Counted from the first letter of the stretch, positions 1-7,788 are shown. The stretch is 24,105 nt of DNA from RGIG3102 sp964649845 (GCA_964649845.1 CAZYSS010000021.1:1-24105); one strand, 5' to 3'. Notes: generated from the sequence alone by a model not told the origin. Numbers and translations: made by a program.

Positions 1-53
1 TAATATGCCCTTCTAGGGCTTGTGCATACCACCAGTTCAACTGGTGGTCATGA
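1..53. mobile_element. Putative IS200/IS605-type terminal hairpins (edge remnant)
   Basis: Two adjacent perfect or near-perfect palindromes lie just past the flavoprotein stop codon: GCCCTTCTAGGGC at about 8-20 and CCACCAGTTCAACTGGTGG at about 30-48. Closely spaced hairpins followed by a short AT-rich stretch are typical of the ends of IS200/IS605 elements, which transpose as single strands through subterminal hairpins. No transposase is visible because the window begins here. The second palindrome could alternatively act as a transcription stop for the flavoprotein gene, but it has no clear T-run. Confidence 0.4.
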
Positions 54-674
54 TTATCTTATAAAATTCATTCTTTCGAATGGTTCTTTCACAGGTACAC
101 CGTATTTTTCTTTACCCAGGGCAATGCTTTTCATCAGGAAAGCCATGTTCTGTGCCAGAGTTCTCATCTGCTGCATACCCTCTGTATCCATTTCAGCGTC
201 ACCGCCACGTGCGCCGTGTACACCGTTCCAGTACTGGCCGGATGCAATAGGCATACCGGAAATGCCAAAATACTTGTTCAGTACATCATATGTGGTGGTC
301 TGTCCCCCTCGGCGTGCCACAGACACTGCTGCCCCCACTTTCATTGTTTTGTCAAAGGTTGTGCTGTAGAACAGTCTGTCCAGGAAAGAAATCAGGGTGC
401 CGTTGGCAGATGCATAATAAACAGGACTACCCACCACCAGGCCGTCAGCTTCTCTGAATTTTTCTGCAATTTCATTCAGGCCATCATCAAACACACAGCC
501 GCCCTGTGGATTTTTGCATTTCATACAGGCGATACAGCCGCGAATTGGCTTGTTGCCTATTGTAATCACCTCTGTTTCAATGCCTTCTTTTTCAAATACC
601 TTTACCATTTCTTCAAGTGAACGTGCAGTATTGCCCTTTGTGTTTGGGCTGCCGTTTATAAGCAGAACTTTCAT
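54..674 (-). CDS. Flavodoxin-fold NAD(P)H-dependent FMN reductase / iron-sulfur flavoprotein
   Basis: Predicted cytosolic FMN-binding redox protein of the NADPH-dependent FMN reductase / iron-sulfur flavoprotein group, about 206 residues, a normal length for the family. The N-terminus has the phosphate-binding loop NGSPNTKGNT (residues 7-16). A compact cysteine cluster follows (C47, C50, C53, C60), the spacing seen in [4Fe-4S] iron-sulfur flavoproteins, and then the SPVYYASANG segment that contacts the flavin. I chose the second ATG (674) because GAGGTG sits about 7 bases before it; the first ATG (683) is too close to that site. A good promoter lies upstream, overlapping the end of the NUDIX gene, so it is probably transcribed on its own. 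The redox partner and substrate cannot be read from sequence. Confidence 0.85.
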   Translation of the reverse strand: MKVLLINGSPNTKGNTARSLEEMVKVFEKEGIETEVITIGNKPIRGCIACMKCKNPQGGCVFDDGLNEIAEKFREADGLVVGSPVYYASANGTLISFLDRLFYSTTFDKTMKVGAAVSVARRGGQTTTYDVLNKYFGISGMPIASGQYWNGVHGARGGDAEMDTEGMQQMRTLAQNMAFLMKSIALGKEKYGVPVKEPFERMNFIR

Positions 675-704
675 ATCATACACCTCGTTTTATTTTATGA
701 TTTT

Positions 705-732
705 ATTTTAACATACATCTGATGTTGGTCAA
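705..732 (-). promoter_or_regulatory. Predicted sigma-A promoter of the flavoprotein gene
   Basis: On the minus strand TTGACC (732-727) and TAAAAT (710-705) are separated by 16 bases, about 30 bases before the chosen start. The -35 box overlaps the last codons of the NUDIX gene, so the reductase can be expressed independently of the operon behind it. Confidence 0.5.
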
Positions 733-1298
733 GATGAACTATACTTTTCCATCTTTTCACACAGCAGGGCGTAGACAGGTTTCATCTTTTCTTCCGTCAC
801 TGCTGTGTCTATTTTATCTATATCCACCCAGCCTACGGCGCTGTTTTCATCCTGCCGTACGCGCAATGGCAGGCTGTCGTCCGCTTCAAACAGATAGTCC
901 ACATCCAGATGCAGGTGTGAAGACACCGGTCTGCCTTTTTTGATATGGCGCTCAACAGTAAGAACATTGATGCCGAAAATGCCGTCGCTGATCAGTTTTA
1001 CATCGGTAAGACCTGTTTCCTCTGCTACTTCACGGCGGATAACCGCCAGAAGGTCGGCATTGCCATCTGCGTGGCCACCTGTCCATGCCCAGGAATTGTA
1101 AATGTTGTGATATGCCATCAACACTTTTGTGTGGGCTTTATTCACAATCCATGCGGATGCGGAAAAATGAGCTGTCAGGTTTTCACGGAAAAGAGCATCA
1201 GGATTGCGCTCCATAAAGGCCAGAATTGCCTCTTTGTCTGCGGCTTCCTGCTCGTTGTAGGGGGTGTATTCTTTTAGCTGTTGATATAATTTTTTCAT
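729..1298 (-). CDS. NUDIX hydrolase
   Basis: A 189-residue NUDIX-superfamily hydrolase, expected to cleave a nucleoside diphosphate linked to another moiety; the substrate is unknown. The NUDIX box runs from about residue 75 to 97, beginning GHADG and ending RREVAEETGL. The REVxEE metal-binding core is intact. The usual Glu at box position 7 is Ala, with Asp next to it, so metal binding may be slightly altered. An N-terminal helix precedes the fold. AGGAGC lies just before the ATG. It starts 9 bases after the GNAT stop codon and is the last gene of a three-gene minus-strand operon, suggesting a shared housekeeping or detoxification role that the sequence does not define. Confidence 0.88.
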   Translation of the reverse strand: MKKLYQQLKEYTPYNEQEAADKEAILAFMERNPDALFRENLTAHFSASAWIVNKAHTKVLMAYHNIYNSWAWTGGHADGNADLLAVIRREVAEETGLTDVKLISDGIFGINVLTVERHIKKGRPVSSHLHLDVDYLFEADDSLPLRVRQDENSAVGWVDIDKIDTAVTEEKMKPVYALLCEKMEKYSSS

Positions 1299-1306
1299 AT
1301 CTGCTC

Positions 1307-2161
1307 CTATGTGTGGAATATTTCAGGGAACAAGAGTGGTGTGGTAAATATATTCTCCCCTGTCCTGTGTACAAAAAGGGCGGTGTTGTCATCATTTACC
1401 TGTGTGATGACAAAGTTTGCGGTGTCCTTTGGGGTGAAGGCAAAATTTATATTCTCTGCGCCAAACGCGGAGAGAATTGCATCCATATCCCTGCCGCTGT
1501 CACAGTAAATGCCGTAGCAGGTCAGGCTGTCCCCTTCCCTTTCTGCTATGACCACAGCGTCATACTGTGGGATATAGTAAACAAAATCTGCAAAAAACTG
1601 ACCGCAGTAAAACATAAGCAGGCTGAAATTATCTGTGACCTGCAGGGCGGAAAACGGGTTGCCCTTTGAGTAATGCTGTTTCAGCAATTCCACATCTGCG
1701 TTGGATGACATATCCAGTTTTGTGATTTCTGCCCGGCGAGGTGTCAGCTTTTTAGAAAATGAGAAATAATCTGCTCTTTCAAAGCCCAGTTTCGGGTAAA
1801 AATCCAGTACAGATTTATTGGCAAACAGGAACAATGCATCATACCTGCCCTGAAAGTCTGCCAGAATTTCGTTGAATATAATTTGCTGCAGACCTTTTCC
1901 GCGGTATGCAGGGTCAGTCATAACTGTGCCCAGCTGGATGTATTTTCTTGTTTTGCCCTGATAGCTGACATCCATAAGGTTGACCGAAATGTTTGCTACC
2001 GCCTTTTCCCCGTCAAACAGGGTGTATGGAATATGGTTGCCGTTGAAATGGCCGGAATTGTACCAGTTTTCAAAGGAAAGGCCGAAAGTGGCTGTGGCAA
2101 GGGTATTGTAAGCTGCACGGGCAGCAGTAGTCATTGAGTTTTTTATCAATGTGTAATTCAT
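1307..2161 (-). CDS. GNAT family N-acetyltransferase
   Basis: Predicted acetyl-CoA-dependent N-acetyltransferase of about 284 residues. The GNAT core is at the N-terminus: a beta-strand segment IQLGTVMTDPAYRGKGLQ carries the acetyl-CoA pyrophosphate loop (pattern RGKGL), followed by IIFNEILADF and the FYPKLGF segment characteristic of motif B. About 130 further residues form a second domain, so it is larger than a minimal GNAT; two-domain Eis-like or sterol-carrier-fused proteins are a possible comparison. I chose the ATG at 2161 because it forms an ATGA overlap with the upstream stop codon and has GGAAG 5 bases before it; an ATG four codons earlier lies inside that ribosome site. Acceptor substrate unknown. 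Confidence 0.85.
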   Translation of the reverse strand: MNYTLIKNSMTTAARAAYNTLATATFGLSFENWYNSGHFNGNHIPYTLFDGEKAVANISVNLMDVSYQGKTRKYIQLGTVMTDPAYRGKGLQQIIFNEILADFQGRYDALFLFANKSVLDFYPKLGFERADYFSFSKKLTPRRAEITKLDMSSNADVELLKQHYSKGNPFSALQVTDNFSLLMFYCGQFFADFVYYIPQYDAVVIAEREGDSLTCYGIYCDSGRDMDAILSAFGAENINFAFTPKDTANFVITQVNDDNTALFVHRTGENIFTTPLLFPEIFHT

Positions 2162-2559
2162 ATTTCTTCCCATAATAATCTGTAATCGCCGCTGGCAGAT
2201 TCAAAAGCAGTGGTGACAGTATAAAGACCGCTGTCTGCGGTTATTGTATGAGTGGTGCTGACTGTATCAAAGGCCAGCAACGGTTGTTTGCCTTGTGACA
2301 GTATTACCTTGATTTCACCATCCGTCAAGGTTTGTTCAAAAGTAAAACGATATGTTTTGCCTGCTGAAAGGCGCAGTGAGCGTTTTGTATAGCCTGTGCA
2401 TGCGACTACGCTGGCACCCCAGCTGTTCCGGCGGCGATGACCGATAAAACCCACCGCTCGTTTGACGGATAATATCATAATGCCGCGCTGCCATAAAAAA
2501 CAGAAACCTGTAGCTGCAGCCAATAGAATAAGGATAATTTTTATCAGATAATCATTCAT
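2158..2559 (-). CDS. Membrane-anchored protein of unknown function
   Basis: I do not recognise a family. The 133-residue product starts with a hydrophobic helix (about residues 5-23, IKIILILLAAATGFCFLW) that fits a signal anchor. A short basic stretch (HRRRN) follows, then a domain of about 80 residues rich in alternating beta-type segments and Thr/Ser (around TYRFTFEQTL and SGLYTVTTAF), which suggests a small beta-sandwich. Topology would place this domain outside if the basic residues counted for orientation were reversed, so orientation is uncertain. GAGGT lies 5 bases before the ATG. Its stop overlaps the acetyltransferase start (ATGA), implying translational coupling. First gene of the three-gene operon. 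Confidence 0.65.
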   Translation of the reverse strand: MNDYLIKIILILLAAATGFCFLWQRGIMILSVKRAVGFIGHRRRNSWGASVVACTGYTKRSLRLSAGKTYRFTFEQTLTDGEIKVILSQGKQPLLAFDTVSTTHTITADSGLYTVTTAFESASGDYRLLWEEI

Positions 2560-2573
2560 AATAACCTCAAAAT

Positions 2574-2601
2574 ATTTTATATGTTCAGTATATCACGGCA
2601 A
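2574..2601 (-). promoter_or_regulatory. Possible promoter of the unknown/GNAT/NUDIX operon
   Basis: On the minus strand TTGCCG (2601-2596) and TAAAAT (2579-2574) are 16 bases apart, ending about 15 bases before the first ATG. This is close for a leader, and the -35 box is a partial match, so the call is tentative. Confidence 0.35.
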
Positions 2602-2639
2602 GGCGGGGATGTAAATTGCAAGCCCGTGGATAAATTATG

Positions 2640-3090
2640 GGCTGGGTGGAGAGTATATATTTTGTAGGTTTACCACGGGACGTCCGGGAGGCCGTCCCCT
2701 ACGTGGGTAGGTGGAAATGTTAAGATTTTATGATTATCCAACGGGACGTTGTGGGCAACGTCCCCTACGGGCAGAATGTCAATCCTTCCCTGTAGGGGAG
2801 GCGTTTCGCCTCCCACTGGCGGTTAATAACCGCCCTACGCGGTGGATGGAGAGTACAGATTTTGTGGAGTTTCCACGGGCGGTCGGGGGCGCCCGCCCCT
2901 ACGCAGTGGGTGGAGAGTACAGATTTTGTGGAGTTTCCACGGGCGGTCGAGGTCGCCCGCCCCTACGCGGTAGGTGGAGAATACAAGTTTTGTGGGTTTG
3001 CCACGGGCGAACACAGTTCGCCCTACTACGCGGTTTGGCGGAATATATAATTTATTGTTATGTACAGGCGGTTCGTAAACCGCCCCTACG
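2640..3090. repeat. Array of eight RAYT-type hairpins with conserved CCCTACG flank
   Basis: This roughly 450-base stretch holds no credible gene. It contains eight short palindromes: 2677-2703, 2743-2769, 2791-2814 (opposite orientation), 2818-2841, 2877-2903, 2941-2967, 3005-3030 and 3067-3090. Most end in CCCTACG or CCCCTACG. The stems differ but always change on both arms, for example GGGACGTT with AACGTCCC, GGCGGTT with AACCGCC, GGGCGAAC with GTTCGCCC. Preserved pairing with changing sequence shows that the structure matters. They match the hairpins found inside the two RAYT genes at 19-20 kb, so I interpret them as REP-like elements mobilised by such transposases. Confidence 0.8.
2839..3030. 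repeat. 64-bp tandem repeat units inside the hairpin array
   Basis: Three consecutive hairpins begin at 2877, 2941 and 3005, exactly 64 bases apart. They are joined by a shared linker that reads approximately GTGGATGGAGAGTACAGATT followed by TTGTGGAGTTTCCAC. A diverged fourth linker copy precedes the hairpin at 2677. The linker is better conserved than the hairpin stem, which changes between units. Tandem growth by unequal exchange followed by stem conversion would explain this. Confidence 0.75.
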
Positions 3091-3140
3091 GGGCAACAGT
3101 AAAATATTAATTTATACGTTATTGCTTGTATTTTAACAAG

Positions 3141-3175
3141 AAAAAAGGGACTGTCCTGCGACAGTCCCCTTTTTA
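3141..3175 (-). terminator. Rho-independent terminator of the hydrogenase operon
   Basis: The stem GGGACTGTC/GACAGTCCC with a 4-base loop (CTGC) is flanked by A and T runs, so in the minus direction it ends in TTTTTT. It lies about 30 bases after the hydA stop codon. The T run on the other strand could also stop plus-strand transcription. Confidence 0.85.
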
Positions 3176-3202
3176 TATAGAGTTAATAATATGATTCAAA
3201 TA

Positions 3203-4954
3203 TTAATATTTGATTGGGCGTGCTACATAGCTTGTATGAAGGATTTCATGGGCTTTGTGGCTGCCTGGCTGGCCAAGGTATTCATCGTAGAGAGCTTTAA
3301 CTTCCTGGTTCATATGGCTCTTTCTGAGAGTCATTCTTTCGTCCTGTGAGTACAGAGCGGAAGCACGGAGAGATTTAAGGTCTACAAAGTTTCTTACGCT
3401 GGCTGGCTGTGTTGGCTGACCGCCACCGTTGATACAGCCGCCTGGGCAAGCCATAACTTCGATAAAGTCATAGTGAGCTTCGCCGTTTTTAACTTTTGTC
3501 AGAACTTCTTTAGCATTTTTCAGGCCGGAAACTGCACATACTCTGATTGTTTTACCAGCAAGTGTGTAAACAGCTTCTTTGATGCCTTTGTCTGTGCCAC
3601 GAACTTCCATAAATTCTGGTTTGTCAAGTTCTTTGCCTGTGAGAACTTCTGCAGCTGTACGCAGAGCAGCTTCCATAACACCGCCGGATGCACCGAAGAT
3701 GTGGCCAGCGCCTGAAGCTTCACCCATTACTCTGTCAAATTCTTCTTCTGGCAGACGGTTGAACTGGATACCAGCTTTTTCAATCATGCGTGCAAATTCT
3801 CTTGTTGTGATTGCTACGTCAACGTCTGGAACGCCTGCAGCAGACTGGTCGTCACGGCCAGCTTCAAATTTTTTGGCAACACATGGCATAACTGCAACTA
3901 CAACGATGTCTTTTGGATCAAGACCCATTTTTTCTGCGTAGTATGTTTTTGCTACTGCGCCGAACATCTGCTGTGGAGATTTGCAGGATGACAGGTTAGG
4001 GATAAATTCTGGGAAGTATGTTTCACAGTATTTTACCCAGCCTGGTGAACAGGAAGTGAGCAGTGGCATTGCGCTGCCTTCTGTTGTAAATCTGTGGAGG
4101 AATTCTGTTGCTTCTTCCATGATTGTAAGGTCAGCAGCAAAGTCTGTATCGAATACTTTGTCAAAGCCAAGGCGGCGTGCAGCAGCAACCATTTTGCCCT
4201 GTACGTTTGTGCCTACTGGCAGGCCGAAGCATTCGCCCAGTGTAGCACGGATAGATGGAGCTGTCTGTACAACAACGTGTTTTGTTGGGTCTGCAAGAGC
4301 TGCCCAAACTTTATCTGTATCGTCTTTTTCAGCGATAGCGCCTGTTGGACATACTACGATACACTGACCGCAGGATACACAAGCTGTAGCGTCCAGAGGC
4401 TGTTCAAATGCAGAAGCGATATGTGTTTCGAAACCACGTTCGTTGGCACCGATAACACCGATACCCTGTGTAACGCCACAAGCAGCTACGCAACGGCGGC
4501 AGAGGATACATTTTGTGTTGTCACGGTACATATGAGCAGCAGAGTTGTCTACTGTCCATTCCATGTTTACGCCGTCCCATTTCTTTGTATCTTTGATACC
4601 ATAGTCTTTGGACAGTTTCTGCAGTTCGCAGTTACCGCTTCTTACACAACCAAGACAATCCTGGTTATGTGTGGAAAGAACCAGTTCCAGGTTCATTTTT
4701 CTTGCTTTCTGTACTTTTTCTGTGTTTGTGAACACTTCCATACCGTCAGCAACTGGGTATACACAGGCTGTTACCAGACCGCGTGCGCCCTTTACTTCAA
4801 CAACGCAAATACGGCAAGCGCCGATTTCGTTGATGTCTTTGAGATAGCACAGAGTTGGGATGTCAATACCAGCTTTGTAAGCAGCTTCGAGAATAGTAGA
4901 ACCTGCAGGTACTTCAACTTCTATGCCGTTAATTTTTACTTTAACCATATCCAT
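3203..4954 (-). CDS. hydA: NADH-linked trimeric [FeFe] hydrogenase, catalytic subunit HydA
   Basis: Catalytic subunit of a cytosolic HydABC/Hnd-type hydrogenase, 583 residues, usual for clostridial members. Domains in order: NuoG-like [2Fe-2S] (C36, C47, C50, C64); His-Cys [4Fe-4S] (H96, C100, C103, C109); two ferredoxin-type [4Fe-4S] clusters (C149/152/155/159 and C192/195/198/202); H-cluster domain with L1 TSCSPGW (about 300-306), L2 MPCVAKKFE (about 356-364) and L3 EVMACPGGCINGGG (about 499-512); and a C-terminal small-subunit-like tail. L1 has Ser where many monomeric enzymes have a second Cys. AGGAGG is 13 bases before the first ATG, a long gap. It is the last gene of the operon, followed by a terminator. 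It reduces protons with electrons passed from HydB/HydC; ferredoxin-based bifurcation is possible but not proven by sequence. Confidence 0.96.
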   Translation of the reverse strand: MDMVKVKINGIEVEVPAGSTILEAAYKAGIDIPTLCYLKDINEIGACRICVVEVKGARGLVTACVYPVADGMEVFTNTEKVQKARKMNLELVLSTHNQDCLGCVRSGNCELQKLSKDYGIKDTKKWDGVNMEWTVDNSAAHMYRDNTKCILCRRCVAACGVTQGIGVIGANERGFETHIASAFEQPLDATACVSCGQCIVVCPTGAIAEKDDTDKVWAALADPTKHVVVQTAPSIRATLGECFGLPVGTNVQGKMVAAARRLGFDKVFDTDFAADLTIMEEATEFLHRFTTEGSAMPLLTSCSPGWVKYCETYFPEFIPNLSSCKSPQQMFGAVAKTYYAEKMGLDPKDIVVVAVMPCVAKKFEAGRDDQSAAGVPDVDVAITTREFARMIEKAGIQFNRLPEEEFDRVMGEASGAGHIFGASGGVMEAALRTAAEVLTGKELDKPEFMEVRGTDKGIKEAVYTLAGKTIRVCAVSGLKNAKEVLTKVKNGEAHYDFIEVMACPGGCINGGGQPTQPASVRNFVDLKSLRASALYSQDERMTLRKSHMNQEVKALYDEYLGQPGSHKAHEILHTSYVARPIKY

Positions 4955-4977
4955 AGTAACTTTTTATCCTCCTGTCC

Positions 4978-6859
4978 TTATTCTCTTACGATAGCATTGA
5001 ACTTACAGCCGTTCATACATGCACCGCACTTGATACATTTAGCTGGGTCGATAACGTGTGGATTTCTTACTTCACCGCTGATAGCACCAACAGGACATAC
5101 ACGTTTACACAGAGTACAGCCTTTACATTTATCAGCAACAATTTTGTATGTAAGAAGTTCTTTACATACGCCAGCAGGACATTTTTTGTCAACAATATGT
5201 GCTACGTATTCATCACGGAAGTGGTGGAGTGTGGACAGAACTGGGTTAGGAGCAGACTGACCGAGACCGCAGGCAGAGTTTTCTTTGATGAATGTTGCCA
5301 GTTCTTCGATTCTGTCCAGGTCTTCCAGTTCGCCGTTGCCGGATGTGATTTTGTCCAGCAGTTCAAGCAGACGTTTTGTACCGATACGGCAAGGNNNNNN
5401 NNNNCTTAGTGATATCTTCGAGAGTACCTCTGCCATCTGTGATCTTTTCTAAGATTTCCAGCATTCTCTTAGTACCGATACGACATGGAGCACACTTACC
5501 GCATGATTCGTCTACTGTAAATTCGAGGAAGAACTTAGCGATGTCAACCATACATGTATCTTCGTCCATAACGATAAGACCACCGGAACCCATCATGGAG
5601 CCCAGAGCAATCAGGCTGTCATAGTCCATTGGTGTGTCGATAAGGGAAGCTGGGATACAGCCGCCGGAAGGACCACCTGTCTGTGCAGCTTTGAATTTTT
5701 TGCCGTTAGGGATACCACCACCGATATCTTCGATAACTGTTCTCAGAGTTGTACCCATTGGGATTTCAACCAGACCAGTGTTTTTGATTTTACCGCCGAG
5801 AGCGAATACTTTTGTACCTGCAGATTTTTCTGTACCGATGCCTCTGAACCATTCAGCACCGTTCAGGATAATCTGTGGGATGTTTGCATATGTTTCAACG
5901 TTGTTGAGGATTGTTGGTTTGCCGAACAGACCTTTCTGTGCTGGGAATGGTGGACGTGGACGTGGTTCGCCACGGTTGCCTTCGATGGAGTTCATCAGAG
6001 CTGTTTCTTCACCACAAACGAATGCGCCGGCACCCAGTTTGATTTCCATGTCATATTCGAAATCTGTGCCGAAGATGTTTTTGCCCAGCAGACCGTAAGC
6101 TCTTGCGTCATCAATAGCTTTCTGCAGACGCTGTACAGCAATTGGGTATTCAGCACGGATATATACATAACCTTTTGTTGCACCGATAGCGTAAGCTGCA
6201 ATAGCCATAGCTTCGATAACTGCGTGGGGGTCACCTTCCAGGATGGAACGGTCCATAAATGCACCTGGGTCACCTTCGTCAGCGTTACATGCAACATATT
6301 TCTGGTCAGCGTGGTTTACTGCTGCCAGCATCCATTTTCTACCTGTTGGGAAGCCGCCGCCGCCACGACCACGGAGACCGGAGTCGAGGATTGTCTGGCA
6401 AACCTGTTCAGGTGTCATTTCTGTAAGTACTTTACCCAGAGCTGCATAACCATCGTAACCGATGTATTCTTCGATGTTGTCTGGGTCGATTCTACCACAG
6501 TTTCTCAGAGCAACACGCATCTGATGACGGTAGAAGTCTGTGTCGTTCAGGGATTTGATTGTATCGCCCTGAACTGTTTCATCATAAAGCAGACGTGTAA
6601 CAACACGGCCTTTCAGCAGGTGTTCGTCAACGATTTCTTTTACGTCTTCCGGTTTAACCATTGAGTAGAAGCTGCCTTCTGGATATACAACAACGATTGG
6701 GCCGAGAGCACAAAGGCCAAAACAACCTGTTTTGATAACTTTTACTTCTTCATGGAGGCCAACCGCTGCAATTTCTGCATTGAATGCATCAATAATTTTC
6801 TGTGAGCCTGAGGAGGTACAGCCTGTACCGCCACAAACCATAACGTGACTTCTAAACAT
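4978..6859 (-). CDS. hydB: NADH-linked hydrogenase subunit HydB (NuoF-like), split by a scaffold gap
   Basis: Flavoprotein subunit that takes electrons from NADH. The 5' part (6859 to 5405) shows an N-terminal thioredoxin-like [2Fe-2S] domain (C9, C14, C46, C50), the FMN/NADH site GLRGRGGGGFPTGRKW (about 162-177), GAGAFVCGEETAL, an SLBB region and the start of the [4Fe-4S] motif ESCGKCAPCRIGTKR. The 3' part (5394 to 4978) gives the rest: CGLGQSAPNPVLSTL, then a C-terminal two-cluster ferredoxin domain (KCKGCTLCKRVCP, KCIKCGACMNGCK). Both sides of the gap encode PCRIGTKR and the next 20-odd residues with clearly different DNA, so the join is not a simple gap. AGGAGAGG precedes the ATG. Its stop is about 20 bases before hydA. 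Confidence 0.9.
5395..5404. other. Scaffold gap (10 N) inside hydB
   Basis: Ten Ns of conventional placeholder length. The flanks repeat the same protein segment in diverged DNA, so the true content is unknown and the joined contigs may be paralogues or strain variants. Confidence 0.98.
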
Positions 6860-6875
6860 TCTTTACCTCTCCTTA

Positions 6876-7227
6876 TTATTCCATTTTCAGAGCACCGATN
6901 NNNNNNNNNAACGTGTTCAGAAACAACTCTCTGTACTTTTTCAGCGTCCATTTTTACGTATGTAGTTTTTGTATCGCCTTCGTAGATTTCAACAACCGGT
7001 TCATACTGGCAGATGCCGATGCAACCTGTCTGGGAAACGATAGCGTGGTGAACATCTCTCTTTGCCAGTTCTTCTGTGAAAGCGTTCAGAACAGGGCGTG
7101 CGCCTGCTGCGATACCGCAAGTAGCCATACCTACCAGAATACGCATTTTGCCTTCTGTGCTTTCTCTTGTGTTTACAGAGGCTTTCATTTTATCTCTGAT
7201 AGCCTGCAGTTCCCGTAAACTTTTCAT
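6876..7227 (-). CDS. Small thioredoxin-like [2Fe-2S] ferredoxin domain protein, interrupted by a scaffold gap
   Basis: Small electron-transfer protein of the kind often encoded between hydC and hydB. The readable N-terminal part (about 105 residues) contains GMATCGIAAGARPVL (C37) and QTGCIGICQYEP (C69, C73), matching the thioredoxin-fold [2Fe-2S] domain of NuoE and the HydB N-terminus; I see only three of the usual four cysteines. The ten-N gap at 6900-6909 removes the section after VVSEHV. Beyond it the frame IGALKME-stop (stop at 6876-6878) fits the normal end of this family, so a short stretch is probably missing and the apparent frame change is an artefact of the arbitrary gap length. AGGAGA precedes the ATG and lies within the last codons of the upstream ATPase gene. 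Confidence 0.85.
6900..6909. other. Scaffold gap (10 N) in the small [2Fe-2S] protein gene
   Basis: Ten Ns near the 3' end of the small ferredoxin-like gene. Unlike the gap in hydB, the flanks show no repeated segment. Frame across the gap is not conserved because the length is arbitrary. Confidence 0.98.
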
Positions 7228-7229
7228 GA

Positions 7230-7781
7230 TTAATATCTCCTTTTAAATATTTCAAATTGGTTTTCTTCAATGAACTCTTTTATCCACCGGACAACCATAG
7301 GGTCAGAAAGAGGTGCCCCTTCCAGCACTTCTTTCAGCTGGCGTGTGTCGCACACAAACTCCTCCCGGTCTTTTCTTGCGGTGTATACAAAGTCTATATT
7401 TTCATTCATCTGAATAAGTATAGCCATTGTGTCCCGTACGTCACCCAGAGGTGTGCAGTCAATATGTGATGTGTCAAACACTGCTTTTACATCTGTGCCC
7501 ACGCCTACAGCCGAAGTGATTTCAAAGCTGCCGCCTGTCTGCTCTGCCGCCATTTTGAACAGCGGTATGCCCAGGCCCACTTTACGTGTGGTGCGGGAGG
7601 TGAAAAACGGGTTTTCCACGCTGGCCAGAGTCTGCCGGTCCATGCCTTTGCCGTTGTCTTTAATCAAAATTGAAAGCATACTGTTCTCCTCTGATGCTTC
7701 AACTGTGATTTCTATAAGAGAGGCGCCGGCCACCACAGAGTTCTGGGCCACGTCCAGTATGTTTAAAGAAAGTTCCTGCAT
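7230..7781 (-). CDS. GHKL ATP-binding protein (histidine-kinase-like ATPase domain) in the hydrogenase operon
   Basis: A 183-residue protein consisting mainly of a GHKL ATPase domain: N-box LNILDVAQNSV, G1-box DNGKGM, the PFFTSRTTRKVGLGI segment holding the G2-type glycines, and GGSFEI. No dimerisation or phospho-acceptor His domain is present, so it is not a complete sensor kinase. The C-terminal 70 residues (from about TPLGDVRDTMA) are a family-specific extension. It lies between hydC and the small ferredoxin gene; only 7 bases separate it from hydC, and the ribosome site of the next gene is inside its last codons (KRRY), so it is co-expressed. An ATP-dependent switch or regulator of hydrogenase expression or assembly is inferred, not shown. 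Confidence 0.88.
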   Translation of the reverse strand: MQELSLNILDVAQNSVVAGASLIEITVEASEENSMLSILIKDNGKGMDRQTLASVENPFFTSRTTRKVGLGIPLFKMAAEQTGGSFEITSAVGVGTDVKAVFDTSHIDCTPLGDVRDTMAILIQMNENIDFVYTARKDREEFVCDTRQLKEVLEGAPLSDPMVVRWIKEFIEENQFEIFKRRY

Positions 7782-7788
7782 AGTTTAA

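Noticed and set aside
2640..3090. CRISPR array
   Set aside because: Regular 64-bp spacing looked suggestive, but here the longer linker is conserved and the variable part is always a palindrome with a fixed flank. There are no cas genes and the units are few and imperfect.
2711..3136. Open reading frame of 141 codons across the hairpin array
   Set aside because: It reads straight through the 64-bp repeats and palindromes, and its repeated peptides (FVEFPRAV) only mirror the DNA repeats. No ribosome site or family match.
4094..5260. 388-codon plus-strand frame opposite hydA and hydB
   Set aside because: Antisense shadow of strongly coding hydrogenase genes; Cys/Phe-rich composition is typical of a reversed frame and there is no ribosome site.
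6900..6909. Frameshift in the small ferredoxin-like gene
   Set aside because: The frame change falls in a ten-N placeholder gap of arbitrary length, so it says nothing about the real gene.
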